This document shows positions 24,294 to 33,834 of a stretch of DNA of 64,000 nucleotides, one piece after another. Position 1 is the first letter of the stretch, and every line of letters begins with the position of its first letter. The stretch is from Poa pratensis (lineage: Eukaryota > Streptophyta > Magnoliopsida > Poales > Poaceae): assembly GCA_947311845.1 (NCBI GenBank), contig CAMZMU010000027.1, positions 32,999,723 to 33,063,722 of the forward strand. The letters run 5' to 3'. Below the pieces are notes generated by a model. That model searched no databases, had not been told where the DNA came from, and saw only the letters and a program-made list of their open reading frames with translations. The position numbers were made by a program, and so were the translations under genes.

Positions 24294-24798
24294 TGTGGAG
24301 GTTATGCCGAACGGGTATACCTGCCACGGTGGATAAAACCTGGCCCACCAAGGAGGCCCATCAGATAAATCCGGAGGGCTTAATGGAGAAGGCCTCATGG
24401 GCTTGGTCGCAATAATAAGCCCTGGGCTGGCTTAGTGAAGTTCAAGACGAAGGCCAGACTACGTTCGCCTTAGGGAGCAAGTTAGGGTTTGTTGTCGTGT
24501 TAGTTTAGAACTCATGATCTACGTCGGTTAAGGCTTTCCTTGTAGGGGAAGGCTTGACGCCTTTATAAGCCAGCTTTCCAGCAGTCTTAGGGCACGCATA
24601 CAATCTCATTGTAATCTGTACACATATTCGCCTTGAGTGAATTATAGCAGCACGTAGGATCTCGCCACCGTCGTGAGATCTGAAGCTGGGTAAGACCGTG
24701 TGTGCAATCCCGTCACTGGAACCCTCTACGTTCTTCCCCACCTCTTCTACGGTACGTATGAATCTATATAGTAGTTCCGCGTTACCAATACCTCGACA
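24294..24798 (+). repeat. 3-prime LTR of Gypsy element 1
   Basis: 505 bp, TGTGGAGG...CTCGACA, near-identical to the 5-prime copy, with ctttataagc at about 24561. Followed by the target duplication agaaa. Confidence 0.92.
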
Positions 24799-25838
24799 AG
24801 AAACATTGAACAGCAATAGGCTTAGTTGGTAGCATTGAAGGTGCTTTTGAGCAATAACACGCAAATTAAAAAATACCTCAATGATTAAAATTTTAATATC
24901 TTCGATATGTTCCGTTACACGAGGCTGAAGAGTAGGAGGCAGGCACTGCAGCTCATCTACGTCAGCAAGAAACTCCTTAATAAACCGATCGCTCAAGCTG
25001 GCTACGGTTTCACCATTTTCATTCGCCCGTTTGATAATCTGCAAAACCATAGCAAGTTCTGGAATGATTAGAACAGTACAAACTACGGAAATGAGTTTAT
25101 GAGGAAAATATATTCAGAGGAGAAGTTCATTTTGAGAAACAAATACTCCAGCAAATGTTCAGAGGAGAGTAACAAATTCACATGTATGCCATAAAATGGC
25201 ATCGTGCCGGGAAGATGAACAGAGTGAAGTGTTGATGTAAAGTGGAAACATAAAATGGCAGGAACACACCAGCCCAACTACCGAGCTTCGTTTGAAAGGC
25301 AAATTAACTTCAAATTATCCTGTAGGTCAGAACCAATTTTGAATCGAACTAACAACATCAGTCATAATGTAATTGTGTATGCTTTAAATCATCTGATTCT
25401 ACAGTTGAAATAAATTCAGTATAATTTGAGCCTTTAACTGATCCAATAGACTGGTTTAACAAAAAAAAATTGCCAGTCATGTAACGATCACAAAACAAGT
25501 ATACGTTTAGGAGAAATGAACAGATCCTTTGACAAAAAGGGAAACAGATAGTAAGTTCGAGCCATTCAGTATAAATAAACGAGTTATCCTTCCATTTACT
25601 CAAATAGTAACTGTACATCTAGAATGCTGCGGATGGATCGTTACCTTATCATCAATGTCGGTGAAGTTGCGCACGTATTTAACTTCATACCCAAGAACTT
25701 GAGATACCTACATTGGTTCAAGGACCAATTAGGAAATGAAGTATTTTACCATAATGCAAGGAACAATAGCAGCAGAAAACGCTTAATGTCATTGTCATTA
25801 CTCATTACGCTCAATTACCATATAGTTTTTTTACACAA

Positions 25839-25880
25839 CTAGTTATATTTCGCGTGCCGTCACGGCACACCCTTTGTGAT
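25839..25880 (-). mobile_element. Helitron 3-prime terminus
   Basis: Read on the minus strand: a perfect 7 bp stem hairpin GTGCCGTGACGGCAC, eleven bases, then CTAG at the end, followed by T. A hairpin close to a CTRR end inserted before T is the standard Helitron 3-prime structure. The element would extend to the right through the AT-rich stretch; its TC start was not found, so the length is unknown. It lies in intron 1 of the synthetase gene. Confidence 0.6.
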
Positions 25881-28118
25881 TTTATTATGTGTGCAATATA
25901 TATATTTTGTATTTACAAAAAATGTTAGCCAAATTGATATGTTGGAACATGTTTCTATTTAGGTAACATTTTTGGTGTGAATTTTGGTTATATTGTGTTT
26001 AGTATTCAAATATTCAGTGAGTTGAAATGCTTGGAAATGTTTGTATTTTGGCGTTAATATGTAATTGAAATCAGTATAATTAAGTTGAATTTGATTCCAC
26101 AGTTGGGGGAAGTTTGTTCGTGTGGTGTAAAAAATGTTGGCGAAATTGAAAGCTTGAAATACATTTGCAAGTTGGTATAAGTATATCGTTTTTTGTTAAT
26201 GAGCATTCTCGTTATGTTTTATGGAATATCAGAAAAATGCGATCAAATGTTGGCGAAATTTCAATTTGTAAGCATGTTTTTTTATTTTGTTGTGAGTAGA
26301 TAATAATTTATATGAGCATTTTTTTTATATATTTTTCGTTGAGTATTAAAATAGTTAGCAGTTTCAAATGTTCGGACATGTTTGTACGGCAGTGTTGATA
26401 TTTCATCGAAATTAGGAAAATAATGCATGTGAATTATTTGTAAATGGTGACAAAATTTTGAATATTTGGGGAAAAAATTCAGCAGAAGTAGTTTGCATGT
26501 ATTTTTTCTGATTGTTTTGATATGTACCTGTATTTTTCTAGTGTATATATTCGGAGATGTCCATTTACAATATGTTTGAATTTTTAAATTTGGCGGAAGT
26601 GGGAAGCTGTTGTTATTTCTTATTTATTTTTTGGAATGCTCAGATTTGTGGGACATTGAAAATTTTGAAGTTTTCAATCTGGGAATTTGATCATGTGGCA
26701 TAAATAGTTTTTTTTTTGTGATCGGATAGATTTAAAGTTATTGTTTTAGTTCACATTTATTTTATCTGATTTCGTTTGCTCAATTGTTATTCGAAATATA
26801 TGGGTGTTTTTTTCAAGAGAGATGAATTTGCTGTTATAAATTACTGTGGTTTCTCTGTAAGAAATAGTTGGTTTGATTAAGTTATAAATAGAATTTTTAT
26901 TTTACAGGTTTAACGTAAAATATATGGGAATGGCTGGAATAGTTTTTTTTTTGGGAAAAGGTGATAAAAAATATATGTGGTGAATTAGAATTTGTTTATT
27001 TGTAATTTGTGCATGAAAGGCAGAAGCTTCATAATTTATATAGGAAGCTATATTAGTTTTCGTGATGTTTTTTATTTAAAAAAACTGCAACAATATTTTA
27101 TGTGGGGGGCGGGGGGGGGGGGGGGGGGGGGGGGGATATCAGTTTTTTGAGAATCTATATCGCAAACATGTTACGTAAATTTGCGTGGCCAAATATAGTT
27201 CTATTTTTGAAATGAGTTTGCATCCGAAGTAGTGAAAACATTTGTCAATTTTTTGTATTTGGAAAGCTGTTTTTTTTTTGAAACGGAAATTGGAAAAAAA
27301 AAAGGTGGGAAAAAGAAAAAGGGCCGAGCCAGCTGCGAGGCAGCCAGCCCAGCCCAACAGGCGGCCCAGCTGGCCCGTCCAGGCCCTCCGCGTCGTCACG
27401 CCGACGTGAGCACGGGGCGGAGCAGCCGCGGCGTGCGCGGCGGTGATTTCGACGCCGGCGCCGAAACGCCGCGACCGGCGACGCGTGCGCGGGCTCGTCG
27501 GGTGCGCGTGGAGACGGGGTAGGCATAGGTGGCGGCGCCGCTGCCTTTAGGTGCCCGGAGCGTCGCGGACGGCGAATTCCGCGGCTGCGGCCGCCGAGGA
27601 CGGCGAGGACGATTGCGCCGACGACGCGGCGTCCCGGGACGTGAAACTGGGCGAGGATGGAGGGCGGCCACGGCGACGCGCGCCGTGTGCACCGATTTGA
27701 AGAAGGAGGAGCAGAACGGTGGGGCGTGGCGGCGGCGCCGGCGGCGACCGGAGTGCCGCGGGAGGAGAAGGAGGAGGAAAGGGATGTTGTGCGGTTGTTT
27801 TACGGAAAAGGACCTGTGTGTTAACGAAATTGCAAATAGGTCCCTGAAACCGAATTTTCTGAGAAGAACATGGAATTTCCGCCCCCGCGTGCTTATTCGT
27901 AAAAATCGATGGTGCGCTGTGTCGCTGACGTGTGGGCCCCACCACTGTACTGTAGCTACTGTAGATTTCCTACAGTAACCACTGTAGCTATTCTACAGTG
28001 CGTGGGGTGCGGAGAGGGCGTGAAATCTTTCCTCTTTCATATAGGTGGTATGTATCAAAACATTCATTTCACAAGCTTTAGTTCGTTGTGTTGGTTAAAC
28101 TCAAGGTGTTATAAGTTA
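25881..28118. other. Intron 1 insertion: AT-rich part, poly-G run, GC-rich part
   Basis: About 25881-27100 is strongly AT-rich with no ORFs over 60 codons. A G-run follows at 27111-27135. From about 27310 to 28020 the sequence is GC-rich with unrecognised ORFs on both strands and a ctgtagctactgtagatttc-like repeat near 27951. This may be the interior of the Helitron, perhaps with captured DNA. I could not assign it. Confidence 0.4.
27104..27135 (+). repeat. Long poly-G run
   Basis: GGGGGGC followed by 25 consecutive G. It could form quadruplexes, but runs this long are also a common place for base-calling and assembly errors, so the length is unreliable. Confidence 0.9.
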
Positions 28119-28134
28119 AGCAGTACCACAGGTT

Positions 28135-28176
28135 TTTTTTTACAGTCACCAGGGGAGGGGAGAACCCCTCCACCTG
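28135..28176 (-). mobile_element. 5-prime-truncated retroposon end with 16 bp target duplication
   Basis: agcagtaccacaggtt occurs at 28119-28134 and 28177-28192. Between them is a 42 bp insert with a poly-T start, meaning a poly(A) tail on the minus strand, and a small hairpin (ggggaggggag / acccctcc). It is the last few dozen bases of a LINE or SINE that stopped reverse transcription early. It sits in intron 1 of the synthetase gene. Confidence 0.8.
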
Positions 28177-28750
28177 AGCAGTACCACAGGTTGAAAATAG
28201 GCAAAGTAGTTTATGCCAATATGGCGAATGGTACAAGGGTTTAACCTACGCTTATAAGTTAACAAATACATACCTAGATTCCAGAAACCACTGGAATGTA
28301 AAAAACATCGTTGATACCCATTTTCAAACACAATTCCGTAACACAACACTAAACTTAGTAGATCACTTACCATTTGCGAGCATAGATCAAAGACCCTCAC
28401 ATGTAGGCACCCACAGTGGTCAAGAACTAAGCTAAACCCCCTAATCATTCACCACGCACACCAGAGCACCAAATCCAGCATCCCTATCCGAATTCCACTG
28501 TCCAGCTACAAGCTCACAGGAACTCTATCCGGCAATTGCGAGTCTACGAGGCGATCGGGCACCGGATGATCGGGCAAGACGAGCGGTACCTGTACAGAAC
28601 GTCGAAGGCGACGTAGGCGCGGGCGTGGCCGACGTGACTGTAGTCGTAGGGCGTGACCCGCAAACGTACATGCTGACCTTGCCCTCGACGCGCGGCACGA
28701 AGGGCTCCTTCTTCCTCGTCATCGAGTTGAAGAGCTGTAGCGGCGGCGCC

Positions 28751-29026
28751 GCCGTCGCGGGGACGGGGGCGAATGGCCCCGGTCCCTTCGTGTCCTCCGC
28801 GACGGTGAGCTTGGAGATCAGAGCGGTTGCAGACGTCGCCGACGCGTTGTCCTCCATCCCGGGAGGGGCGAAGAGTAGCGGGGCGGGACGCCGGGCGGGG
28901 TGGGGTGGCGGTGCCGTCGCGGGGACGGGGTCGCCCGGCCCCTTCGCATCCTCCGCGACAGTGAGGTTGGAGATCAGAGCGGCCGCAGCCGGCGCCGCTG
29001 CGTTCTCCGCCATCCCGGGAGGGGTG
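28751..29026 (-). repeat. Tandem duplication at the N-terminus of the synthetase gene
   Basis: Two units of about 115 bp with a period of 162 bp, 28751-28870 and 28913-29026. On the minus strand both give an ATG and a similar peptide, MAENAAAPAAAALISNLTVA and MEDNASATSATALISKLTVA. The first unit would add 52 residues in frame. Which ATG is used cannot be told from sequence; the inner one (28855-28857) gives the more usual length. Confidence 0.85.
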
Positions 29027-29349
29027 AGCGCGCGCTAGCCATAGAACTGAACCCGCGGCGGCGGCGGTGGCGCGGGGCGGGGACTTGGAAGCTTCGGAGA
29101 AAGGGTAATTTTTTATTTTTTTTAGGGGAGGCAATTGAGCTCTACCAAGTAGCTCAGTCTTGTTCTCGTTCGACCCTGCTCCTGGGCTGTTGGAGTGGCA
29201 AATAGAGGGCCCTAAGATCTGGGCCCAGTCCAAGTGCCCATCTAGAGATCAAGCCCAAAAGCGCTGAGCGGCATCATCTTCTTCCAGGCCGGCTGGGTCG
29301 GTCCACAACACGCTCACGCGTCTCCTCCTTCGACGGCGCGCCGGCGGCG
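29014..29349. promoter_or_regulatory. Shared divergent promoter region of synthetase and frataxin genes
   Basis: 336 bp separate the two outward-facing start codons. No clear TATA box on either side. The segment is short enough to act as a bidirectional promoter, which is an inference from layout only. Confidence 0.45.
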
Positions 29350-30981
29350 ATGGCGTCGCGGAAGCTCCTCCTCGGCCTCACGGCGGCAAGGCGAGTACGC
29401 TCTCGCGCCCCCGTACTCATCGCGGCCTCACCCCTCCCGGAGACCTCCACTTCCGCCTCCCACGCCGCCGCCGCCGCGACGAGGCCGTCAGGTGGATCGC
29501 CGTTGGCGCTGCGGCTCTTCTCCTCTAGGGCCTTATCGTCGACCATCCGGTGCAGCAGCCCGCCGGAGACGCGCCCGCCCCATCCGCGGTGGACCACAAG
29601 TTTGTTTCTCGTCCTTTGAGCTCCTTGTTGCGTCTGTATCTTCAGTATTTGCTTTCTGCATAGTTTCTGCTTACTAGGATAGTTTGGCGCGTTGGAAAAT
29701 GGGGGAAAATCATAAATCTTATGGTCAAGAAAGATTTATGGAACAATTTTTTCTTGTGATTTTGTGGCCATTGTCGTCACGCTCTACTGCGAACCCCAAC
29801 AGAACCTGGAAGGATCAGATACTGATTTTTCATTACAAGTTGAAATGGCTTAGCTATAGTGGGTACTTTAGAAGCGACTGCTCTGGCTGGAGTAAGTAAG
29901 TGTGCATGTAAATAGTGCAATGTGAAAAGTTGGACTAAAAAGGACTAAAGTTTTGAGCAGCAAAATCTGTTTTTCTTAGATATCCATACATGCTTTGTTA
30001 TGCCACATTGGATAACTGGCTATTGCTTCTATGTTCATGGAACAGGTCGATAATGCCAGAGGACAAGTTCCATAAATTAGCAGATGATACGATACATGAT
30101 TTACTTGAAAAACTTGAGGTAATGGATTCGTCAATAAGCTCTTCGTAACTTAGTACTTCATTGGAAGCTTCGCTAAGACAATTCATCATTTATCTTTGGC
30201 TAACATTGTTCCCTGTGTCCTGTCTCAGGAATATGGTGATTCTCAGCAGATGGAGGGCTTTGACATAGATTACGGGGTTAGTTATAGTGAAATATCTTGT
30301 AATCATGCTAGTTTCACTATTTTGCACCTTTTTTTGTATTGGATCACTGATATCCTTTTGTTCATTTCCCTGAATTTAAGAATCAAGTTCTAACATTGAG
30401 GCTAGGAGATTTGGGGACGTATGTTGTAAACAAGCAAGCACCCAACAGACAAATCTGGCTATCTTCACCTGTGAGGTAAAGTTGTGTTATTTTATTTGCT
30501 TGTTGGTTGATTGTGTGTGCTAAGTACCTGAATTTGAGCATATTATTATCTTATCATGATATACATTCCTTCCTTTGAAGCTAGGCTTGCTATTATGTGA
30601 CACTGATAATTGTCAAGGATAGTTCACTGGATCAGCACTTTAAAAAAATAATAAGAAGAGTGTATATTTACATTCTATTATTTTGATACTTATCCTATTT
30701 TTAATATGGCTATAAATTTTCTTACACTTGATCTCTTGAAATATTCTGCTTAGATATCAAACTGTATAAGTTTAGCTGTCCATTACACATAATCTATTCA
30801 ATCTTGATCAGTTACTGCCGATTCTCATCTGAAAGGGCTGTATGTATGCAGTGGGCCTGCTAGGTTTGACTGGGATGCAGCAACAAACAGTTGGGTTTAC
30901 AGGCGAACTGGAGTAAATCTCATGCGACTGCTAGAGGAGGAGATTGGTGAGCTCTGTGGCACTCCAGTAGATCTTTCATAA
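29350..30981 (+). CDS. FH: Frataxin, mitochondrial; exon 1 frame broken
   Basis: Frataxin supports iron-sulfur cluster assembly in the mitochondrial matrix. Exons: 29350-29599, 30046-30118, 30229-30276, 30381-30475, 30852-30981, all GT-AG. The N-terminus [19 protein letters not shown] is Arg-rich and lacks acidic residues, as in a mitochondrial presequence. The domain follows: [19 protein letters not shown], then [16 protein letters not shown] with acidic helix and strand residues, [39 protein letters not shown] and [18 protein letters not shown]. Exons 2 to 5 join in one frame. Exon 1 fits them only if one base is missing after the ACC codon at 29542-29544; 596 bp observed against 597 needed for 198 residues. 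As read, the protein would be cut off after the presequence. Either a real null lesion or a consensus error. Confidence 0.85.
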
Positions 30982-31367
30982 AAGGAAAGGAAAGTGCCAC
31001 ATATCTAAGTTCAATGGGGGCATACAGTACTTTGGCGAAGTATGAATGAGATGACCACTTTTAATATGTTGAGCCTGGGGAGTAAACCAAAACAGTTGTT
31101 CTGCAAACTTTTGCACTATGTGCTCATTTGGGTTCCGTAATAAGTGTCTGCCCTTTGTCGATGCGGTGTTTTGATCAACTGCTTGCTTGAAGAAAAACGA
31201 GCTTTTTAAGTGTGATGTCCAGATATTATGTTCCATAAATAGTATGACGAGCCAGACTTTTATGTTTCATCAGGAGAGGAGTGCACAAACACTATGCATC
31301 TATGTATTCATGGCAATCGCTATATTCTATTGCATGCAAATAACAAGTATCATACTGTATCAGTGCA

Positions 31368-31700
31368 TCAACATTCAAAGATCCAATGGGACTCTTCCTC
31401 CATCAGCTCAGGGCTCAGTCTGACCATGAGAACGCAGAACTCCATCTGATCCAGGACACCATCACCGTCTATGTCCCCTTCCCTCATCATCTCCTGGAGC
31501 TCTTCGTCCCGGACCTCACCAAGGCCCAGGCTGGCTGCGTGCCTCTTCAGGCTCTGGAAGGTGATCTTGCCGGTCCTGGGGTCCATGAGCAGCTGGAACC
31601 CCTTGCAGAGCTCCTGGATCAGCCCCCTCCACGCCGAGCTTCCTCGCCATCGACGGCAAAAAGTCCTCAAACTGCACTGAGGAGCCCCTGTCGGCGCCAT
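31368..31700 (-). CDS. Small EF-hand calcium-binding protein, KIC/PBP1 type
   Basis: Single-exon ORF of 110 residues from ATG 31698-31700 (MAPTGAPQCS) to a stop at 31368. One canonical EF-hand loop, DIDGDGVLDQME, has ligands at 1, 3, 5 and Glu at 12; an upstream half-site DPRTGKITFQSL is degenerate. The size and single working EF-hand match plant KIC (kinesin-interacting) and PINOID-binding PBP1 proteins, which act as calcium sensors. Residues about 9-25 (SLRTFCRRWRGSSAWR) are out of register with the rest: a T-run one base short (near 31669) and a G-run one base long (31623-31627) put this stretch in another frame and then restore it. The ORF is open but that segment is probably not the true protein. 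Confidence 0.75.
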   Translation of the reverse strand: MAPTGAPQCSLRTFCRRWRGSSAWRGLIQELCKGFQLLMDPRTGKITFQSLKRHAASLGLGEVRDEELQEMMREGDIDGDGVLDQMEFCVLMVRLSPELMEEESHWIFEC

Positions 31701-31807
31701 AACCACACTCTGATCCGCGTCGACGATGAAGATCGGAGAATCAAGTAACCGGCCCTGTTTGCAACAGTGGTAAATGGAGAATGAGAATGGGAGGAGAACG
31801 ATGGGTG

Positions 31808-31817
31808 CTTAAATAAG
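31808..31817 (-). promoter_or_regulatory. TATA-like box of the EF-hand gene
   Basis: cttatttaag on the minus strand, about 110 bp upstream of the start codon, a plausible core promoter distance with a short 5-prime UTR. Confidence 0.4.
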
Positions 31818-31911
31818 GGGGTGGTGAGGGAAGACGGAGGAGTCCATGAGGTTCTGGGAAGCAGTCTCCCCATGCATGCCAGCCAAAGTTAATGCAATTG
31901 CAGGCGTCTTA

Positions 31912-32051
31912 GGGGGTGTTTGTTTGGGCTTTGGCTTTTGGAAGCCAGGTGCTTTTTGGCTTTTGACTTTTGGAAGTCTTATGGCTTCCAAAAGTTAAAA
32001 GCTAAAAAGCACCTCCAAAAGCCAAAACCAAAAGCCCAAACAAACACACCC
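31912..32051. mobile_element. Foldback Tourist-like MITE
   Basis: 140 bp with near-perfect terminal inverted repeats, GGGGGTGTTTGTTTGGGCTT against the reverse complement of the right end GGGTGTGTTTGTTTGGGCTT. Nearly the whole element folds on itself through repeated cttttgg / ccaaaag blocks. Flanked by TTA (31909-31911 and 32052-32054). Located upstream of the EF-hand gene. Confidence 0.85.
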
Positions 32052-32236
32052 TTAGCTACCTAATAGCTATCTTTGGGAGGTTGCTGCGTCCGGCGGTTTT
32101 TGCTTGGTTTCTGCGAAGTAGCTTGCACTGGGTAGGAATGATGCTTCTCCAGCATCGATTGCTTGCAGGTGTCATTAGCCTCCTTCCGGCGGTACGTTTT
32201 CACTCTGGAAGTCAATACAACAAACGGTATTTGTTT

Positions 32237-32938
32237 GGGATTACTTGTATTACCCCACTTATTTTTGGAACCTCCCCCATTCTACGGTGGACAGAGGCGA
32301 GCGGGAGGCGACTCCGGCCCGCCCAGCTCCCGCCGGCGTATCAGGTGGATCCCTCACCCTCCGTCCGCCGCTTCGGTGGCGGGAGGGTGCGGAATCACCG
32401 GATCTGCGTTCCGGGCGAGTAGATCGGGGTGCGGGCGACGCTGCCGTGGCGGGAAGGGCGGCGCCGTTGCGCTTCTGGCGCTCTGCGGCTTCCCCTCCAC
32501 GGCGTCGTCTTCGGCGGTGCTGGTGGGCTGCAGGCGTCCTTGCCCTGCCGGTGCTCTCTCCGGCGTCGGCGGGTGCTCGTGGTGGTGCAGGAGTGCGGGG
32601 GTCCAGATCTTCTGGTCGCCTTCGGCGTCGTCGGCTGCGGCGCTGGATCAAGGCGGCGGCTACGCTCTGGTGGTCTTCCTGCTTCCCCTTCTCCGCCAAG
32701 ACCCAAGCGGTGGCCTGAAGACGGCGGCTCTGTCAGCGGCTTCCTGGCCGCGGTTCGCTGCAGTTCGCCGGCTCGGTGGAGTTGGCGGCAGCGCGCGGTT
32801 CGGCGGGCACCGTGGTGCGGCGGCGTCGGTGGAGCTGGATCCTCAAGGACTGGTTTGTTATTTTCTGGTTTCCTGAGGTTTGTACTGCTAGTTCTGCTTT
32901 CTTTGATCTGTACCCTGTAATCTAAAAAAAAAAAAAAA
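32237..32938 (+). mobile_element. GC-rich poly(A) retroposon, copy B
   Basis: A 702 bp insertion between perfect direct repeats caaacggtatttgttt (32221-32236 and 32939-32954), ending in about fifteen A. The core ccgtccgccgcttcggtggc and the following cggaatcaccgga align with copy A at 8.1 kb. Long open frames in several phases reflect GC content. No reverse transcriptase or other known domain. Confidence 0.82.
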
Positions 32939-32954
32939 CAAACGGTATTTGTTT

Positions 32955-33834
32955 CCATTTTTTGTCTGTCCGACAGGATCACCCAGTTCCTAGGAAATTC
33001 CCTCTCCGGTCTATGTTCGAGTTGATCCTGTGTTGTTGGTTGTCAATCGCAATGTGCACCAACTCACTTTAGAGGTCGTTACAGTAGCCATCATTTCAGG
33101 CTAAAATCCTGAAATTTATTTGTGATTCCATACCTAACATGTTTGTCTGTCATGAAATTGGACAAGTCATTGCATTTGAAATTTCAGCAAATGTTTATTG
33201 TATGTGATGCCAATTTCTATATATCTGACTAACTGTGAACAACAAATAAAGAGTGGACCAATATTCGAAAAGAGCACAAGACTTGAGGATTTGAGGATGC
33301 TTCTAGGCCAGAAGCGTCACCTCTAGACTTGGTCACTTTCTGAGTGTTGACAATGCAAATTTGACCTGAACAAATATGGACACTTGCTAAGCAAGTCGTC
33401 TAAGACCAGCTTATATAGATTGACCGTTTTTAGCATATTTTGTAAACTGTCATGTGCTATGTAAACTGCTGAAGTTAGATGTTAATCACTTCACGTTGGG
33501 CATACAGTTGAACAAGAAAATGCGACAGCTGAAGGAAAACCTTCAGGCATCGTTTTGATATAAAAACCTTCAGGCATCGAAACTTGGTGTGGACTGTGGA
33601 AGGCCGTGGGATGGTCAGGTAATTGTAAACTACATGCATTGACAGCAGTGGGCTGCAGCTGCTGCTGCAGTATCAACCACTATCATCATCACCATCAGAA
33701 GGAAAAGGATTGATGAAATTTGCTTGGCTACTATAGTATTCTTTTCCAAAAAGAAAACAACCCTATCAGGGTCCCTTGGGCTAGCGTAGAGATTACGTGG
33801 GCATTTTTTCAGAGCCTTATATACACCGTTATTA
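32955..33834. other. Intergenic, nothing recognised
   Basis: Mixed composition with a short direct repeat, aaaccttcaggcatcg (33537-33552 and 33565-33580). No genes or element ends recognised. Confidence 0.5.

Larger units (their letters stand above)
12156..24798 (+). mobile_element. Complete Ty3/Gypsy LTR retrotransposon, Tat/Retand type
   Basis: A 12.6 kb element with TG...CA LTRs (12156-12658 and 24294-24798) and a perfect 5 bp target duplication agaaa (12151-12155 and 24799-24803). Domain order is gag, protease, reverse transcriptase, RNase H, integrase on the plus strand, then a long region with antisense coding. That arrangement, with a Transposase_28-like antisense product, is known for the Tat/Retand lineage. 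By eye the two LTRs differ at about twenty positions, mostly transitions, so the insertion is fairly young but not recent. It sits in intron 3 of the synthetase gene in opposite orientation. Several ORF breaks suggest it is not autonomous now. Confidence 0.92.
10192..29013 (-). pseudogene. Cysteinyl-tRNA synthetase gene, disrupted
   Basis: Class I synthetase charging tRNA-Cys. Nine exons with good splice sites, minus strand: 28857 (or 29013)-28590, 25707-25645, 25038-24877, 11919-11746, 11668-11387, 11296-11170, 11006-10803, 10692-10510, 10408-10192. Visible signatures: MYVCG and TPYDYSHVGHARAYVAF with the HIGH-type motif, [26 protein letters not shown], and KKMSKSDKN. The C-terminal part has a Lys/Gln-rich stretch and ends EWEQARI. 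Lesions: a missing base in exon 1 (about 28657, G-run) and in exon 2 (about 25690, G-run), an extra base in exon 6 (about 11235), an in-frame TAA in exon 8 (near 10682) and a frame change in exon 9 (about 10343). Intron 3 is 13 kb because of the inserted Gypsy element. Corrected length would be about 560 codons, as expected for a plant enzyme. Either a pseudogene or, in part, consensus errors. Confidence 0.8.

Noticed and set aside
32163..32876. 237-codon plus-strand ORF
   Set aside because: It begins upstream of and runs through retroposon copy B, has no domain, and other frames are equally open.
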